From positions 1 to 6,711 of the forward strand of contig JAFGTL010000101.1 of NCBI GenBank assembly GCA_016934125.1: a stretch of 6,711 nucleotides of DNA, given 5' to 3'. Origin of the DNA: Candidatus Hydrogenedentota bacterium (GTDB lineage: Bacteria > Hydrogenedentota > Hydrogenedentia > Hydrogenedentales > SLHB01). Each line of letters starts with the position of its first letter. Positions within the stretch are counted from its first letter, which is position 1. Under the pieces are notes generated by a model, which was not told where the DNA came from, made no database searches, and was given only the letters and a program-made list of their open reading frames with translations. Shown here one piece after another: positions 1-5,473 of this stretch. The translations under genes were made by a program, and so were the position numbers.

Positions 1-1145
1 ACCATGAGCGTCATGCCGTGGGCCTTGGCCCAGCACAGCGTCAACAGGGCGCCTGTCTGCGTCTTGCAGGTCTTGAGGGCGACACCCGTCCAACCGAGCG
101 ATCGCCCGAGCTTGACGAGATGCCAGTCGTGGGCGCTCTCGTCCATGAAGAGGGGCTTGCGGGCGGATACGCCGTGCACGTCGATCCGGTGTTCTTCGAG
201 GGCATAGGGGAACGGCTGCTCGACATAGAGGATCATGCCGTAGATACGCGGGTGCTCGATGACGAGCCGATCGAGGATATCGTTCACGTAGGCGGGTGCG
301 GTGACGGTGCAATTGAAGTCGGTGGTGAGCCAGTCGACGCCGCCCTCGATGGCGAGCCGGCCGACAGCAACCAGCCGCGCATAGTCCCATGCCGCGTCGT
401 TGCCGCGCAGCTTCACCTTGAGGCAGTTCAGCCCGTCCCGCTCGATCCAATCCGCGAGCAGCACGGGATATCCGTCGTCGGGTTCCGCGCCCGTCAACTC
501 GGAAGCCTCCACGAGATCCTTGCCGCCCACGAGGTGCCAGGCGGGCAGGCGATCGGGCCGGGGGAACACGAGGTAGTCGGCCGGATACTCCCCGGCGAAC
601 GAGACATCGGCGCCGTCGGCGGGCGTGAGATACGCCGCAAGGTCGGCATTCATGTACTCGGCCGTGTACGTGTTGTAGACGGGGAGGTCGTGCATCACGC
701 CGTAGGCGTCGTGGAGGGCGATGTCGAAGGCGGAGCAGCACACGAGCGCCGCGAGCCAGGGCATGGGTTCAGCGCCGGCGCGCTCCCGGTTGAGATCGGC
801 CAGGAGGTCGCGAAGCGGCCCGTCCTGAAAGGCGCGTCCGATCTCCATGGGATGGCCCGTCAGCGGGAAGGATGCCCATGCCGCGGCCAGCCGCTGGCAG
901 AGCGTCTTCAGGGCGGCGTGGCGTTCCTCGTAAGGCAGCGCACTGGGCCACACCCACTGAACGCTGAGCGGAGTCTCCCCCCAGCCTTCGGCGGCATGTC
1001 CATCGGCGCGCTCGACGGCGATCCGCGCGCGGGCGCACGTCACATGGGTGAGCGTCTCGGTTCCGAACTTGAGGGGAACCCGTGTCTCGACGGGAAGGAA
1101 GAACAGGGAGGCGGCCTTGACGCAAACATCGGTTGTCTTCGACAT
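1..1145 (-). CDS. Enolase-superfamily enzyme (mandelate racemase/muconate lactonizing enzyme-like), C-terminus cut by window edge
   Basis: Reading the minus strand from ATG at 1145 gives 381 open codons running off the left edge, so the C-terminus is missing. An SD-like GGAG (1154-1157) lies 8 bases upstream of the ATG. The active-site order of the muconate lactonizing subgroup is visible: KVK at residues 243-245, metal ligands D276 (TDFN), E309 (VEQPFPY) and D335 (MDES), and K358 (ALKTCKTQ). Their spacing resembles dipeptide epimerases and muconate lactonizing enzymes. Such enzymes abstract a proton alpha to a carboxylate with Mg2+ help, giving epimerisation, dehydration or cycloisomerisation; the substrate here cannot be read. 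No signal peptide is seen, so it is probably cytoplasmic. The barrel opens near residue 138 (AFDIALHDA), but the KxK motif is late (usually near residue 160-170) because about 40 extra residues (roughly 161-199) follow PVYNTY. The gene diverges from a LacI regulator across a region with two operators, suggesting ligand-controlled expression. The fold is certain; the reaction is not. Confidence 0.93.
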   Translation of the reverse strand, partial: MSKTTDVCVKAASLFFLPVETRVPLKFGTETLTHVTCARARIAVERADGHAAEGWGETPLSVQWVWPSALPYEERHAALKTLCQRLAAAWASFPLTGHPMEIGRAFQDGPLRDLLADLNRERAGAEPMPWLAALVCCSAFDIALHDAYGVMHDLPVYNTYTAEYMNADLAAYLTPADGADVSFAGEYPADYLVFPRPDRLPAWHLVGGKDLVEASELTGAEPDDGYPVLLADWIERDGLNCLKVKLRGNDAAWDYARLVAVGRLAIEGGVDWLTTDFNCTVTAPAYVNDILDRLVIEHPRIYGMILYVEQPFPYALEEHRIDVHGVSARKPLFMDESAHDWHLVKLGRSLGWTGVALKTCKTQTGALLTLCWAKAHGMTLM

Positions 1146-1153
1146 GCTCTTAT

Positions 1154-1157
1154 CTCC
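1154..1157 (-). promoter_or_regulatory. Ribosome binding site of the enolase-like gene
   Basis: GGAG on the minus strand sits 8 bases before the ATG at 1143-1145. It supports that start over a nearby out-of-frame ATG. Confidence 0.6.
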
Positions 1158-1222
1158 ATACGCGGGACATGGCGCCTGCGCGCGTGTGTCCCCCATGCCC
1201 GTTGGCCACAGGAATGGGCTGT

Positions 1223-1231
1223 AGTATGCCA
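1223..1231 (-). promoter_or_regulatory. Alternative extended -10 promoter for the enolase-like gene
   Basis: The minus strand reads TGG-CATACT, an extended -10 one mismatch from consensus. No good -35 box is seen 17 bases upstream. If used, the leader would be about 70 bases and operator O1 would lie roughly 80 bases upstream of the transcription start. It competes with the candidate at 1387-1415; which is used cannot be decided from sequence. Confidence 0.3.
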
Positions 1232-1296
1232 TTTTCGGGCGGAGAAGCGAAGGGCCGGCGCAGTTCCCGGCGCGGGCCAGGCACGCGGCGGGCGGT

Positions 1297-1310
1297 AGTA
1301 ATCGTTTACC
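1297..1310. promoter_or_regulatory. Operator O1, LacI-type palindrome with central CG
   Basis: AGTAATCGTTTACC matches the palindrome GGTAAnCGnTTACC in 13 of 14 bases of the O3 site (first base A instead of G). An even-length palindrome with central CpG is the classic form for LacI/PurR/CcpA-family repressors. It lies 151 bases before the enolase-like start codon and its centre is 183 bp from the centre of O2. Confidence 0.8.
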
Positions 1311-1386
1311 CCTTCCTGGGCCGGCCACCCACCTCACCCGGGCCTCCGCTCGGTTCTGAGGGGAATGGAGCGGTTTTTTGTCGCAA

Positions 1387-1415
1387 ATTATCGGGAAACT
1401 GTGCTATACTGACAG
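1387..1415 (-). promoter_or_regulatory. Candidate sigma-70-type promoter of the enolase-like gene
   Basis: On the minus strand, -35 CTGTCA (1415 to 1410) is followed after 17 bases by -10 GATAAT (1392 to 1387). The match is 4/6 and 5/6 to consensus. The predicted start near 1380 would place O1 about 70-80 bases into the leader. The element overlaps the oppositely directed promoter at 1402-1410, so the two would compete for polymerase. Confidence 0.4.
1402..1410 (+). promoter_or_regulatory. Extended -10 promoter of LacI regulator 1
   Basis: TGC-TATACT is an extended -10 element (TGn plus a 5/6 hexamer). The region 17-18 bases upstream is only a weak -35 match, which extended -10 promoters tolerate. 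The predicted start near 1417 gives a leader of about 150 bases containing operator O2. Confidence 0.55.
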
Positions 1416-1479
1416 TAGAAGAAGGCTTCCTGACGTCGAGTTCCCGGTAGGGTGTGTACAGGTTTTCTGTCGGCCGGAA

Positions 1480-1493
1480 GGTAAAGGTTTACC
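1480..1493. promoter_or_regulatory. Operator O2, LacI-type palindrome with central GG
   Basis: GGTAAAGGTTTACC has perfect 6-bp arms (GGTAAA/TTTACC) around a central GG. It is the exact reverse complement of O4. It lies 74 bases before the ATG of LacI regulator 1 and about 65 bases downstream of that gene's predicted transcription start, a position suited to autoregulation by roadblock or by looping with O1. Confidence 0.82.
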
Positions 1494-1567
1494 CTCGGCC
1501 CCCTCACGCCTCCCCGCCGGGCCCGGTGTCGGCGCCGCCGCGAAGGCCCTGATGCGAGTGTGTGAGC

Positions 1568-2644
1568 ATGGCTCGACCTGACAAGCACAAGAAGTGGACG
1601 ATCGTGGACATCGCCGACGAAGCCGGCGTGTCCGCCAAGACCGTAAGCCATGTGGTGAACGGCAAGCTCGGGGTGAGCGAGGAGACACGATCCCGGGTGC
1701 TGCGCATCATCGAGCGGGTCGGCTATCACCCGAACATCGGCGCGCGCAACCTGCGCGGGACGAAAGCGAACTGCATCGGGATCGCGCTGCCCGCGCCGCT
1801 GGAGGAGGTGCCGCTGAGCGAAGAGTTCTTCATGTGGCTCTTCGTGCGGCTGTTCCGGCTGTTCGCCTCGCGGGGCGAGTATATCTGCTTCGATCTGACG
1901 CCGCACCGGGCGCCGGTGAAGACGGATTACGCCCGGGGGCTCTGGGAGAAGATGTATCGGGCGTGCGTGATAGCCGGGCCCCTTGCGTGCGACGACAGCA
2001 CGGTGAAACGCATCCACGCGTCGGGGGAACCCTACCTGGTATTCGGGCGGCTGGACAGCCTGCCGGCGTGCAGTTGCGCGACGGTGGACTACGAGCAGGG
2101 GGCCTACCTGAGCGCGAAGTACCTGTTGGATCGGGGACACCGGCACGTGGCCATGCTGAAAGCGTTTGCCGGATACCAGCCGGGCGCGGAGCGTTCCCGG
2201 GGGTACGAGCGCGCGCTCCGCGAGGCCGGGCTCGAGCCGGAGGAACGGCTCGTCCAGTCGGTGAGCCTGAGCCGGAACAACATCGCCAACATGGTGCACC
2301 GTCTGCTCGCGCACCGCGACGTGACCGCGCTGATCGATTCGAGCGGGATGGAGGACGCGTCGGCCCTCCGGGCCGGATGCCAGCGGGCGGGCCGCGCCTT
2401 GGGCAAGGACGTGGAGATCGTGCCGTGGGCGTATGCGGAAAACGGCGCGGTGGTGCGGGAGGCCTGCGGCCAGTTGTGGCTTCCCGTGCGGGAAGCCGCG
2501 TCCGAAGGACTGGAAGAGCTGGCCAAGTGGGTGCACGGCGAGCGCAGGGAGCCGTGCCAGGTGGTGTATCCGCCGGTGCTGAGGGAGCGGGTGCCCGATA
2601 CGGAACTCCAGAAGCCGAACCGGATGTTCGTCTCCTTCGACTGA
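1568..2644 (+). CDS. LacI-family transcriptional regulator 1
   Basis: This 358-residue protein has the usual LacI-family length. Residues 11-32 form the helix-turn-helix (DIADEAGVSAKTVSHVVNG), and the hinge helix at about 57-64 (IGARNLRG) keeps the leucine that wedges into the operator centre. The specificity positions equivalent to LacI 17, 18 and 22 are Ala, Lys and His. The rest is a periplasmic-binding-protein-like ligand domain, recognisable by VDYEQGAYLSAKYLLDRGHRHVAML. It lacks the usual early PDLSNPFF-type stretch and instead has ALPAPLEEVPLSEEFFMWLF (73-92), plus a CSC motif at 168-170. The ligand is unknown. ATG 1568 was chosen because its MARPDKHKKW aligns with regulator 2; GTG 1562 is two codons upstream, with an in-frame stop at 1550. 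The SD is weak (GAG at 1556-1558). It diverges from the enolase-like gene, its probable target, and is probably autoregulated through O2. Confidence 0.95.
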   Translation: MARPDKHKKWTIVDIADEAGVSAKTVSHVVNGKLGVSEETRSRVLRIIERVGYHPNIGARNLRGTKANCIGIALPAPLEEVPLSEEFFMWLFVRLFRLFASRGEYICFDLTPHRAPVKTDYARGLWEKMYRACVIAGPLACDDSTVKRIHASGEPYLVFGRLDSLPACSCATVDYEQGAYLSAKYLLDRGHRHVAMLKAFAGYQPGAERSRGYERALREAGLEPEERLVQSVSLSRNNIANMVHRLLAHRDVTALIDSSGMEDASALRAGCQRAGRALGKDVEIVPWAYAENGAVVREACGQLWLPVREAASEGLEELAKWVHGERREPCQVVYPPVLRERVPDTELQKPNRMFVSFD

Positions 2645-2807
2645 GTCTGCCGTTGCCCGATTCAACCTTCCCGGGGCCAAGTCATCCGGGCCATTCATCG
2701 TCTACACAATCCACGCCGAAGCGCCCCTCAAACGGTGATCCCCGGCCCGCGGGGGACGGGCCGGGGATCGGGGGGATTGGCAGGGAAAGAACCCCTCGTT
2801 CGGGTTA
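2645..2807. other. Convergent intergenic gap
   Basis: This gap lies between the stop codons of LacI regulator 1 and the pseudopilin-like gene. Its only clear structure is the hairpin at 2737-2769, plus a weak 5-bp stem (2790-2794 with 2802-2806) directly after the pseudopilin stop. No gene is seen. Confidence 0.7.
2737..2769. terminator. GC-rich hairpin between convergent genes, probable two-way terminator
   Basis: A perfect 13-bp inverted repeat (2737-2749 with 2757-2769) encloses a 7-base loop. It is placed where transcripts from both convergent genes should end. Neither side has a proper T-tract: the minus-strand transcript has only TTT a few bases after the stem (2732-2730), and the plus side is G-rich. 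It may therefore be a weak intrinsic terminator, or a structure that protects 3' ends. Confidence 0.6.
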
Positions 2808-3764
2808 CTAGAATTCAGCCATGGTGATGAAGCCGAGGAATTCGGCAACGCCGCTGTTCACCGGCGCCGGCGCGTCGGCCGCATCGCTGTACTTCATGAA
2901 CTTGACGTGGCCGTCCATGTAGAGGACGTTGCTGCCGCCCGGGATGTGGTTGTAGAGCTGCGTATCCGTGGTCACGAGGTCGCACATCACCCACAACTCG
3001 CTCTGGCCGATGGCCGTGGCGGCCGGGTTGTTGATGTCGGTGACCATGAAGCGCTCGATGCCCTCGCGAAGGCGCAGCACCATGGTGCCGCCGCCGTTGC
3101 CGATGGGCTGGCCGACCAGCAGGCCCGGAGCCAGCACGTCAATGTCCTTGTCGGCGTTGGCGACGTCGCCGGAGTCATAGAGATACCAGATCGTGTAGGC
3201 CATCTGGGCCGGGGCCATGATCGTCGTGCCGAGACTGAGCAGGCTGCCGATGTCGAGCTGCGGGTCATCGTTGTCGTTCATGTCGAAGGCCCAGCCGTAA
3301 TAGGTGTAGCTGGAGTCCACGAACCACTTGCCGCGGTCGCCATCGTCACAGGGCCGCCAGATCTCGGTTTGTCCGTCCACGGGACTGATCATGTCATCGG
3401 TGGTGTGCTCCGAGTCGGACGGGCAGACAATGATGTTCGCGTCGGTCAGGTACTCGGGATAGACCTGGTCGATGTTGGGACCACCAGCCAGTTTCGCGTC
3501 ATCGGGGTGCGTGACGGCAAAGGCCGGATCGTCGCAGTCGTACAGGTCTTCCTGGGCGGCCATGACGGTGGGCCACTTCTCGCCCTTGGATTCGTTGGCG
3601 AACATCTTGAACACCAGGCCCCATTGCTTGAGGTTGTTCGCGCAGCTTGCACGCCGCGCCGCTTCGCGCGCCCGGGCCAGCGCCGGAAGCAGGATCGCCG
3701 CCAAGATCCCGATGATGGCGATGACGACCAACAACTCGATCAGGGTGAAGCCTCTCTTCCTCAT
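2808..3764 (-). CDS. Pseudopilin-like protein with type IV prepilin leader (DUF1559 / H-X9-DG family)
   Basis: This 318-residue protein starts with MRKRG-FTLIELLVVIAIIG, a textbook prepilin signal: prepilin peptidase should cut after G5, with F6 the N-methylated first residue and E10 the conserved +5 glutamate. A hydrophobic helix runs over about 8-28. After it come CANNLKQWG, VCPSDSE and SSYTYYGWAFDMND, then the C-terminal family motif from H273 (HIPGGSNVLYMDG). These features mark the large, expanded pseudopilin-like family of Planctomycetota, Verrucomicrobiota, Lentisphaerota and relatives. The mature protein should be inner-membrane anchored with an acidic domain outside; its exact role is unknown. 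The motif has ten residues between H273 and D284 rather than nine. An SD (AGGAG, 3777-3773) sits 8 bases before the ATG. A strong promoter with an operator on its start site lies upstream, so expression is probably repressed by the adjacent LacI proteins. Confidence 0.95.
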   Translation of the reverse strand: MRKRGFTLIELLVVIAIIGILAAILLPALARAREAARRASCANNLKQWGLVFKMFANESKGEKWPTVMAAQEDLYDCDDPAFAVTHPDDAKLAGGPNIDQVYPEYLTDANIIVCPSDSEHTTDDMISPVDGQTEIWRPCDDGDRGKWFVDSSYTYYGWAFDMNDNDDPQLDIGSLLSLGTTIMAPAQMAYTIWYLYDSGDVANADKDIDVLAPGLLVGQPIGNGGGTMVLRLREGIERFMVTDINNPAATAIGQSELWVMCDLVTTDTQLYNHIPGGSNVLYMDGHVKFMKYSDAADAPAPVNSGVAEFLGFITMAEF

Positions 3765-3772
3765 GATAGCGT

Positions 3773-3777
3773 CTCCT
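3773..3777 (-). promoter_or_regulatory. Ribosome binding site of the pseudopilin-like gene
   Basis: AGGAG on the minus strand lies 8 bases before the ATG at 3762-3764, a strong match that fixes the start at the prepilin leader. Confidence 0.75.
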
Positions 3778-3821
3778 CTCTTTCCTCTGTCTCTGTTTTT
3801 GACGAGTCCTCGATCACGAAA

Positions 3822-3835
3822 GGTAATCGTTTACC
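3822..3835. promoter_or_regulatory. Operator O3, LacI-type palindrome with central CG
   Basis: GGTAATCGTTTACC is a 14-bp palindrome with one mismatched pair, flanked by A and T that extend the symmetry to 16 bp. It covers the predicted transcription start of the pseudopilin promoter (near 3832), the classic place for steric repression by a LacI-type protein. It shares 13 consecutive bases with O1 in the same orientation relative to the target gene. Confidence 0.87.
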
Positions 3836-3838
3836 TGT

Positions 3839-3867
3839 AGTCTACCACGAAGGAGGTGCCCTGTCAA
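3839..3867 (-). promoter_or_regulatory. Sigma-70-type promoter of the pseudopilin-like gene
   Basis: On the minus strand, TTGACA (3867 to 3862) is a perfect -35, followed after exactly 17 bases by TAGACT (3844 to 3839) as -10. Transcription should start near 3832, inside operator O3, giving a leader of about 68 bases. Confidence 0.8.
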
Positions 3868-4003
3868 CCCCTTTCAACGACGCTTGACGCCCGTTCTCTT
3901 TTCGGCTCAAAAACCTCGTGAATCAAGGGAATAATGCGTAATTTGCCACGGCCGGCCGGGCGAACACCGCCGAAGGAGCCTGAGACGGCCCAGAAGGCAG
4001 GAG

Positions 4004-4017
4004 GGTAAACCTTTACC
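4004..4017. promoter_or_regulatory. Operator O4, LacI-type palindrome with central CC
   Basis: GGTAAACCTTTACC has perfect 6-bp arms; flanking G and C extend the arms to 7 bp (4003-4018). It is the exact reverse complement of O2. It lies about 100 bases upstream of the main promoter of LacI regulator 2, and its centre is 182 bp from that of O3. Its right half TTTACC could also act as a -35 box for TATATG at 4035-4040 (17-base spacer). Confidence 0.85.
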
Positions 4018-4040
4018 CTTTGAAGACAAACCCTTATATG
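4012..4040 (+). promoter_or_regulatory. Possible second promoter for LacI regulator 2, overlapping O4
   Basis: TTTACC (4012-4017), a 4/6 match to -35, is followed after 17 bases by TATATG (4035-4040). The -35 would be buried in O4, so repressor binding would block it. It is weaker than the promoter at 4117-4145. Confidence 0.3.
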
Positions 4041-4116
4041 CGCCCTCCGCCGTCGCTGAACACAATCCCTTGTGGTCGTCCACTCACGATAACAACCCCG
4101 GTGGGCCGATTACTTC

Positions 4117-4145
4117 TTGACCGCGGGGGGGCCGCGCAGTATAGA
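4117..4145 (+). promoter_or_regulatory. Sigma-70-type promoter of LacI regulator 2
   Basis: TTGACC (-35, 5/6) is followed after exactly 17 bases by TATAGA (-10, 4140-4145). The predicted start near 4152 gives a leader of about 34 bases ahead of GTG 4186. This argues against an in-frame TTG start at 4117, which would lie within the -35 box. Confidence 0.75.
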
Positions 4146-4174
4146 ATCACCCGGGGCACAGAAGGCTTCCGGCC

Positions 4175-4179
4175 GGGAG
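4175..4179 (+). promoter_or_regulatory. Ribosome binding site that decides the start of LacI regulator 2
   Basis: GGGAG lies 6 bases before GTG 4186, downstream of the predicted transcription start. It selects the GTG start over the longer in-frame extension. Confidence 0.65.
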
Positions 4180-4185
4180 CGAGCA

Positions 4186-5265
4186 GTGAAACCAGACGAG
4201 GCAAGGAAGTGGACCATGACGGACATCGCCCGGGAAGCGGGCGTGTCGGTCAAGACGGTCAGCCATGTGCTGAACGGCAAGTCGGGCGTGAGCCGGGCCA
4301 CGCGCGAGCGGGTTCAGGCGATCATCCAGCGGGTGGGCTATCATCCACACATCGGCGCGCGTAGCCTGCGGAGCGCCAAGGCGAACTGCGTAGGCATCAC
4401 GCTGCCCGCCCCGCTCTCCGAGGCGCCCCTCAGCCAGGACTTCTTCCTGTGGCTGTTCGGCCGGCTCATCCGCGTGTTCGGCTCGCAGGGCGAGTACATC
4501 TGCTTCGACATCAGCCCGGATTCCGAGGATTCCGGGCACCGCAAGGACTACGCACGGGGCCTCTGGGAGCAGTTGTATCGGGCCTGCATGGTGGCCGGCC
4601 CCCTGGCGCTGGACGACACCACGATCGAGCGGATTCACCGGTGGGGCGAACCCTACGTGGCGTTCGGCCGTCTATACAGCTTTCCCGAGTGCAGTTGTGC
4701 GGTGGTCGATTATGAGGAAGGCGCGTACCTGTGCACGAGGTTCCTCATCGACCGCGGGCACAAGCACATCGCCATGCTCAAGGCGTTTTCCGGATACCAG
4801 CCGGGACTCGAGCGGCGGCGCGGCTACCTGCGGGCCCTGGAAGAGGCGGGAATCGAGCCGCGCGATCAACTGATTCAGTCCGTCACATTCCGCGCGGCCA
4901 ACATCGCGAACATGGTGCATCGCCTGCTGGCCCGGCGCGAGGTGACCGCCCTGATCGACGCGAGCGGCACCGAAGACGCCGCCGGCATCCGGGAAGGGGC
5001 CCGCAGGGCGGGCCGCGAACCGGGCAAGGACTTCGAGATCCTGCCGTGGACTTATGCGAAGGACGCATCGGTGTTGCGGGAGGCCTGTGCGCAACTCTGG
5101 CTTCCCGCCTGGGAAGCGGGCGCGGAGGGCATGGACGAACTGGCCCGATGGTTCCGGGGCCAGCGCGAAGGCCCTATCCACATCGTGTATCCGCCCGTCC
5201 TCCAAGAAGCCGTGCCGAGCGTCGAGGTCCCGAGGCGGAGCCGGCTGTTCGACACGCTGGGCTAG
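4186..5265 (+). CDS. LacI-family transcriptional regulator 2
   Basis: This 359-residue protein is a close paralogue of LacI regulator 1, aligning almost without gaps (about two extra residues near PDSEDSGHRK) and well over half identical by eye. The helix-turn-helix (residues 10-31, DIAREAGVSVKTVSHVLNG) has Val, Lys and His at the specificity positions, against Ala, Lys and His in regulator 1, so near-identical operators are expected. The hinge IGARSLRS keeps the leucine. The ligand domain shares the unusual LPAPL, FFxWLF, GEYICFD, CSC and PWxYA stretches with its sister, implying the same or a related ligand. GTG 4186 was chosen because MKPDEARKW aligns with the N-terminus of regulator 1 and follows a good SD and promoter. 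It diverges from the pseudopilin-like gene, its probable target, and may also act on region A. Confidence 0.95.
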   Translation: MKPDEARKWTMTDIAREAGVSVKTVSHVLNGKSGVSRATRERVQAIIQRVGYHPHIGARSLRSAKANCVGITLPAPLSEAPLSQDFFLWLFGRLIRVFGSQGEYICFDISPDSEDSGHRKDYARGLWEQLYRACMVAGPLALDDTTIERIHRWGEPYVAFGRLYSFPECSCAVVDYEEGAYLCTRFLIDRGHKHIAMLKAFSGYQPGLERRRGYLRALEEAGIEPRDQLIQSVTFRAANIANMVHRLLARREVTALIDASGTEDAAGIREGARRAGREPGKDFEILPWTYAKDASVLREACAQLWLPAWEAGAEGMDELARWFRGQREGPIHIVYPPVLQEAVPSVEVPRRSRLFDTLG

Positions 5266-5280
5266 CCGCATGTCCGGGAG

Positions 5281-5295
5281 GCCGGCGCGGCCGGC
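5281..5295. terminator. Short GC hairpin after LacI regulator 2, weak terminator candidate
   Basis: GCCGGC, a 3-base GCG loop and GCCGGC form a 6-bp stem 15 bases after the stop codon. No T-tract follows, so intrinsic termination is doubtful. Confidence 0.3.
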
Positions 5296-5376
5296 ATCGC
5301 CCCGCGGACCCCACCCCCATTCTCGCCTGAGAAGGATAGGTTTGATTGAAATTCGCACTCTGGGGCGGCGGAATTA

Positions 5377-5385
5377 TGGTAAGAT
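5377..5385 (+). promoter_or_regulatory. Possible upstream extended -10 promoter toward ftsK
   Basis: TGG-TAAGAT is an extended -10 element; a TTGAAA at 5346-5351 is too far away (28 bases) to be its -35. If real, it would start a leader of about 150 bases before ftsK or a small untranslated RNA. Confidence 0.3.
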
Positions 5386-5473
5386 CCCATTGGTGCGTCG
5401 GGCTTGAGGCACTAGTCACGGCGCGAGGCCCCAAGGGAGGGTATGGTGTGTATGGTTGGGACACAATATTTTG

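Larger units (their letters stand above)
1146..1567. other. Divergent control region A (enolase-like gene / LacI regulator 1)
   Basis: These 422 bases separate two divergent start codons and hold no convincing gene. They contain two LacI-type palindromes (1297-1310 and 1480-1493), a plus-strand extended -10 element (1402-1410) and candidate minus-strand promoter elements (1387-1415, or 1223-1231). Both the plus-strand promoter and the better minus-strand candidate fall between the two operators. The A+T content rises around 1374-1425, as expected for a promoter core in a GC-rich genome. Confidence 0.8.
3765..4185. other. Divergent control region B (pseudopilin / LacI regulator 2)
   Basis: These 421 bases, nearly the length of region A, hold no convincing gene. 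They contain operators O3 (3822-3835) and O4 (4004-4017), a strong minus-strand promoter (3839-3867) overlapping O3, and a strong plus-strand promoter (4117-4145). Apart from the operators and an 11-base string at 4160-4170 also found at 1420-1430, no long similarity to region A is evident by eye. Confidence 0.85.

Noticed and set aside
18..1298. Long plus-strand open frame opposite the enolase-like gene (426 codons).
   Set aside because: It is the antisense shadow of the enolase-like gene; the minus-strand frame shows a full set of superfamily catalytic motifs, the plus frame none.
1388..2698. Long minus-strand open frame opposite LacI regulator 1 (436 codons).
   Set aside because: Arg/His/Pro-rich shadow typical of GC-rich codon bias; the plus strand encodes an unmistakable LacI-family protein and control elements cross the frame's end.
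1297..4017. The four similar palindromes as ends of a mobile element or as a repeat array.
   Set aside because: There is no transposase, no target duplication and no regular tandem spacing; their positions at promoters of LacI genes and divergent targets fit operators.
4117..4185. N-terminal extension of LacI regulator 2 from an upstream in-frame start at 4117.
   Set aside because: It would start within the -35 box of a good promoter, and the extra 23 residues have no counterpart in regulator 1; GTG 4186 has an SD and matches the paralogue's N-terminus.
5310..5345. CTGAGA followed by AGGATAG, resembling part of a TPP riboswitch.
   Set aside because: The rest of the conserved TPP core is missing and the downstream gene is ftsK, not a thiamine gene.
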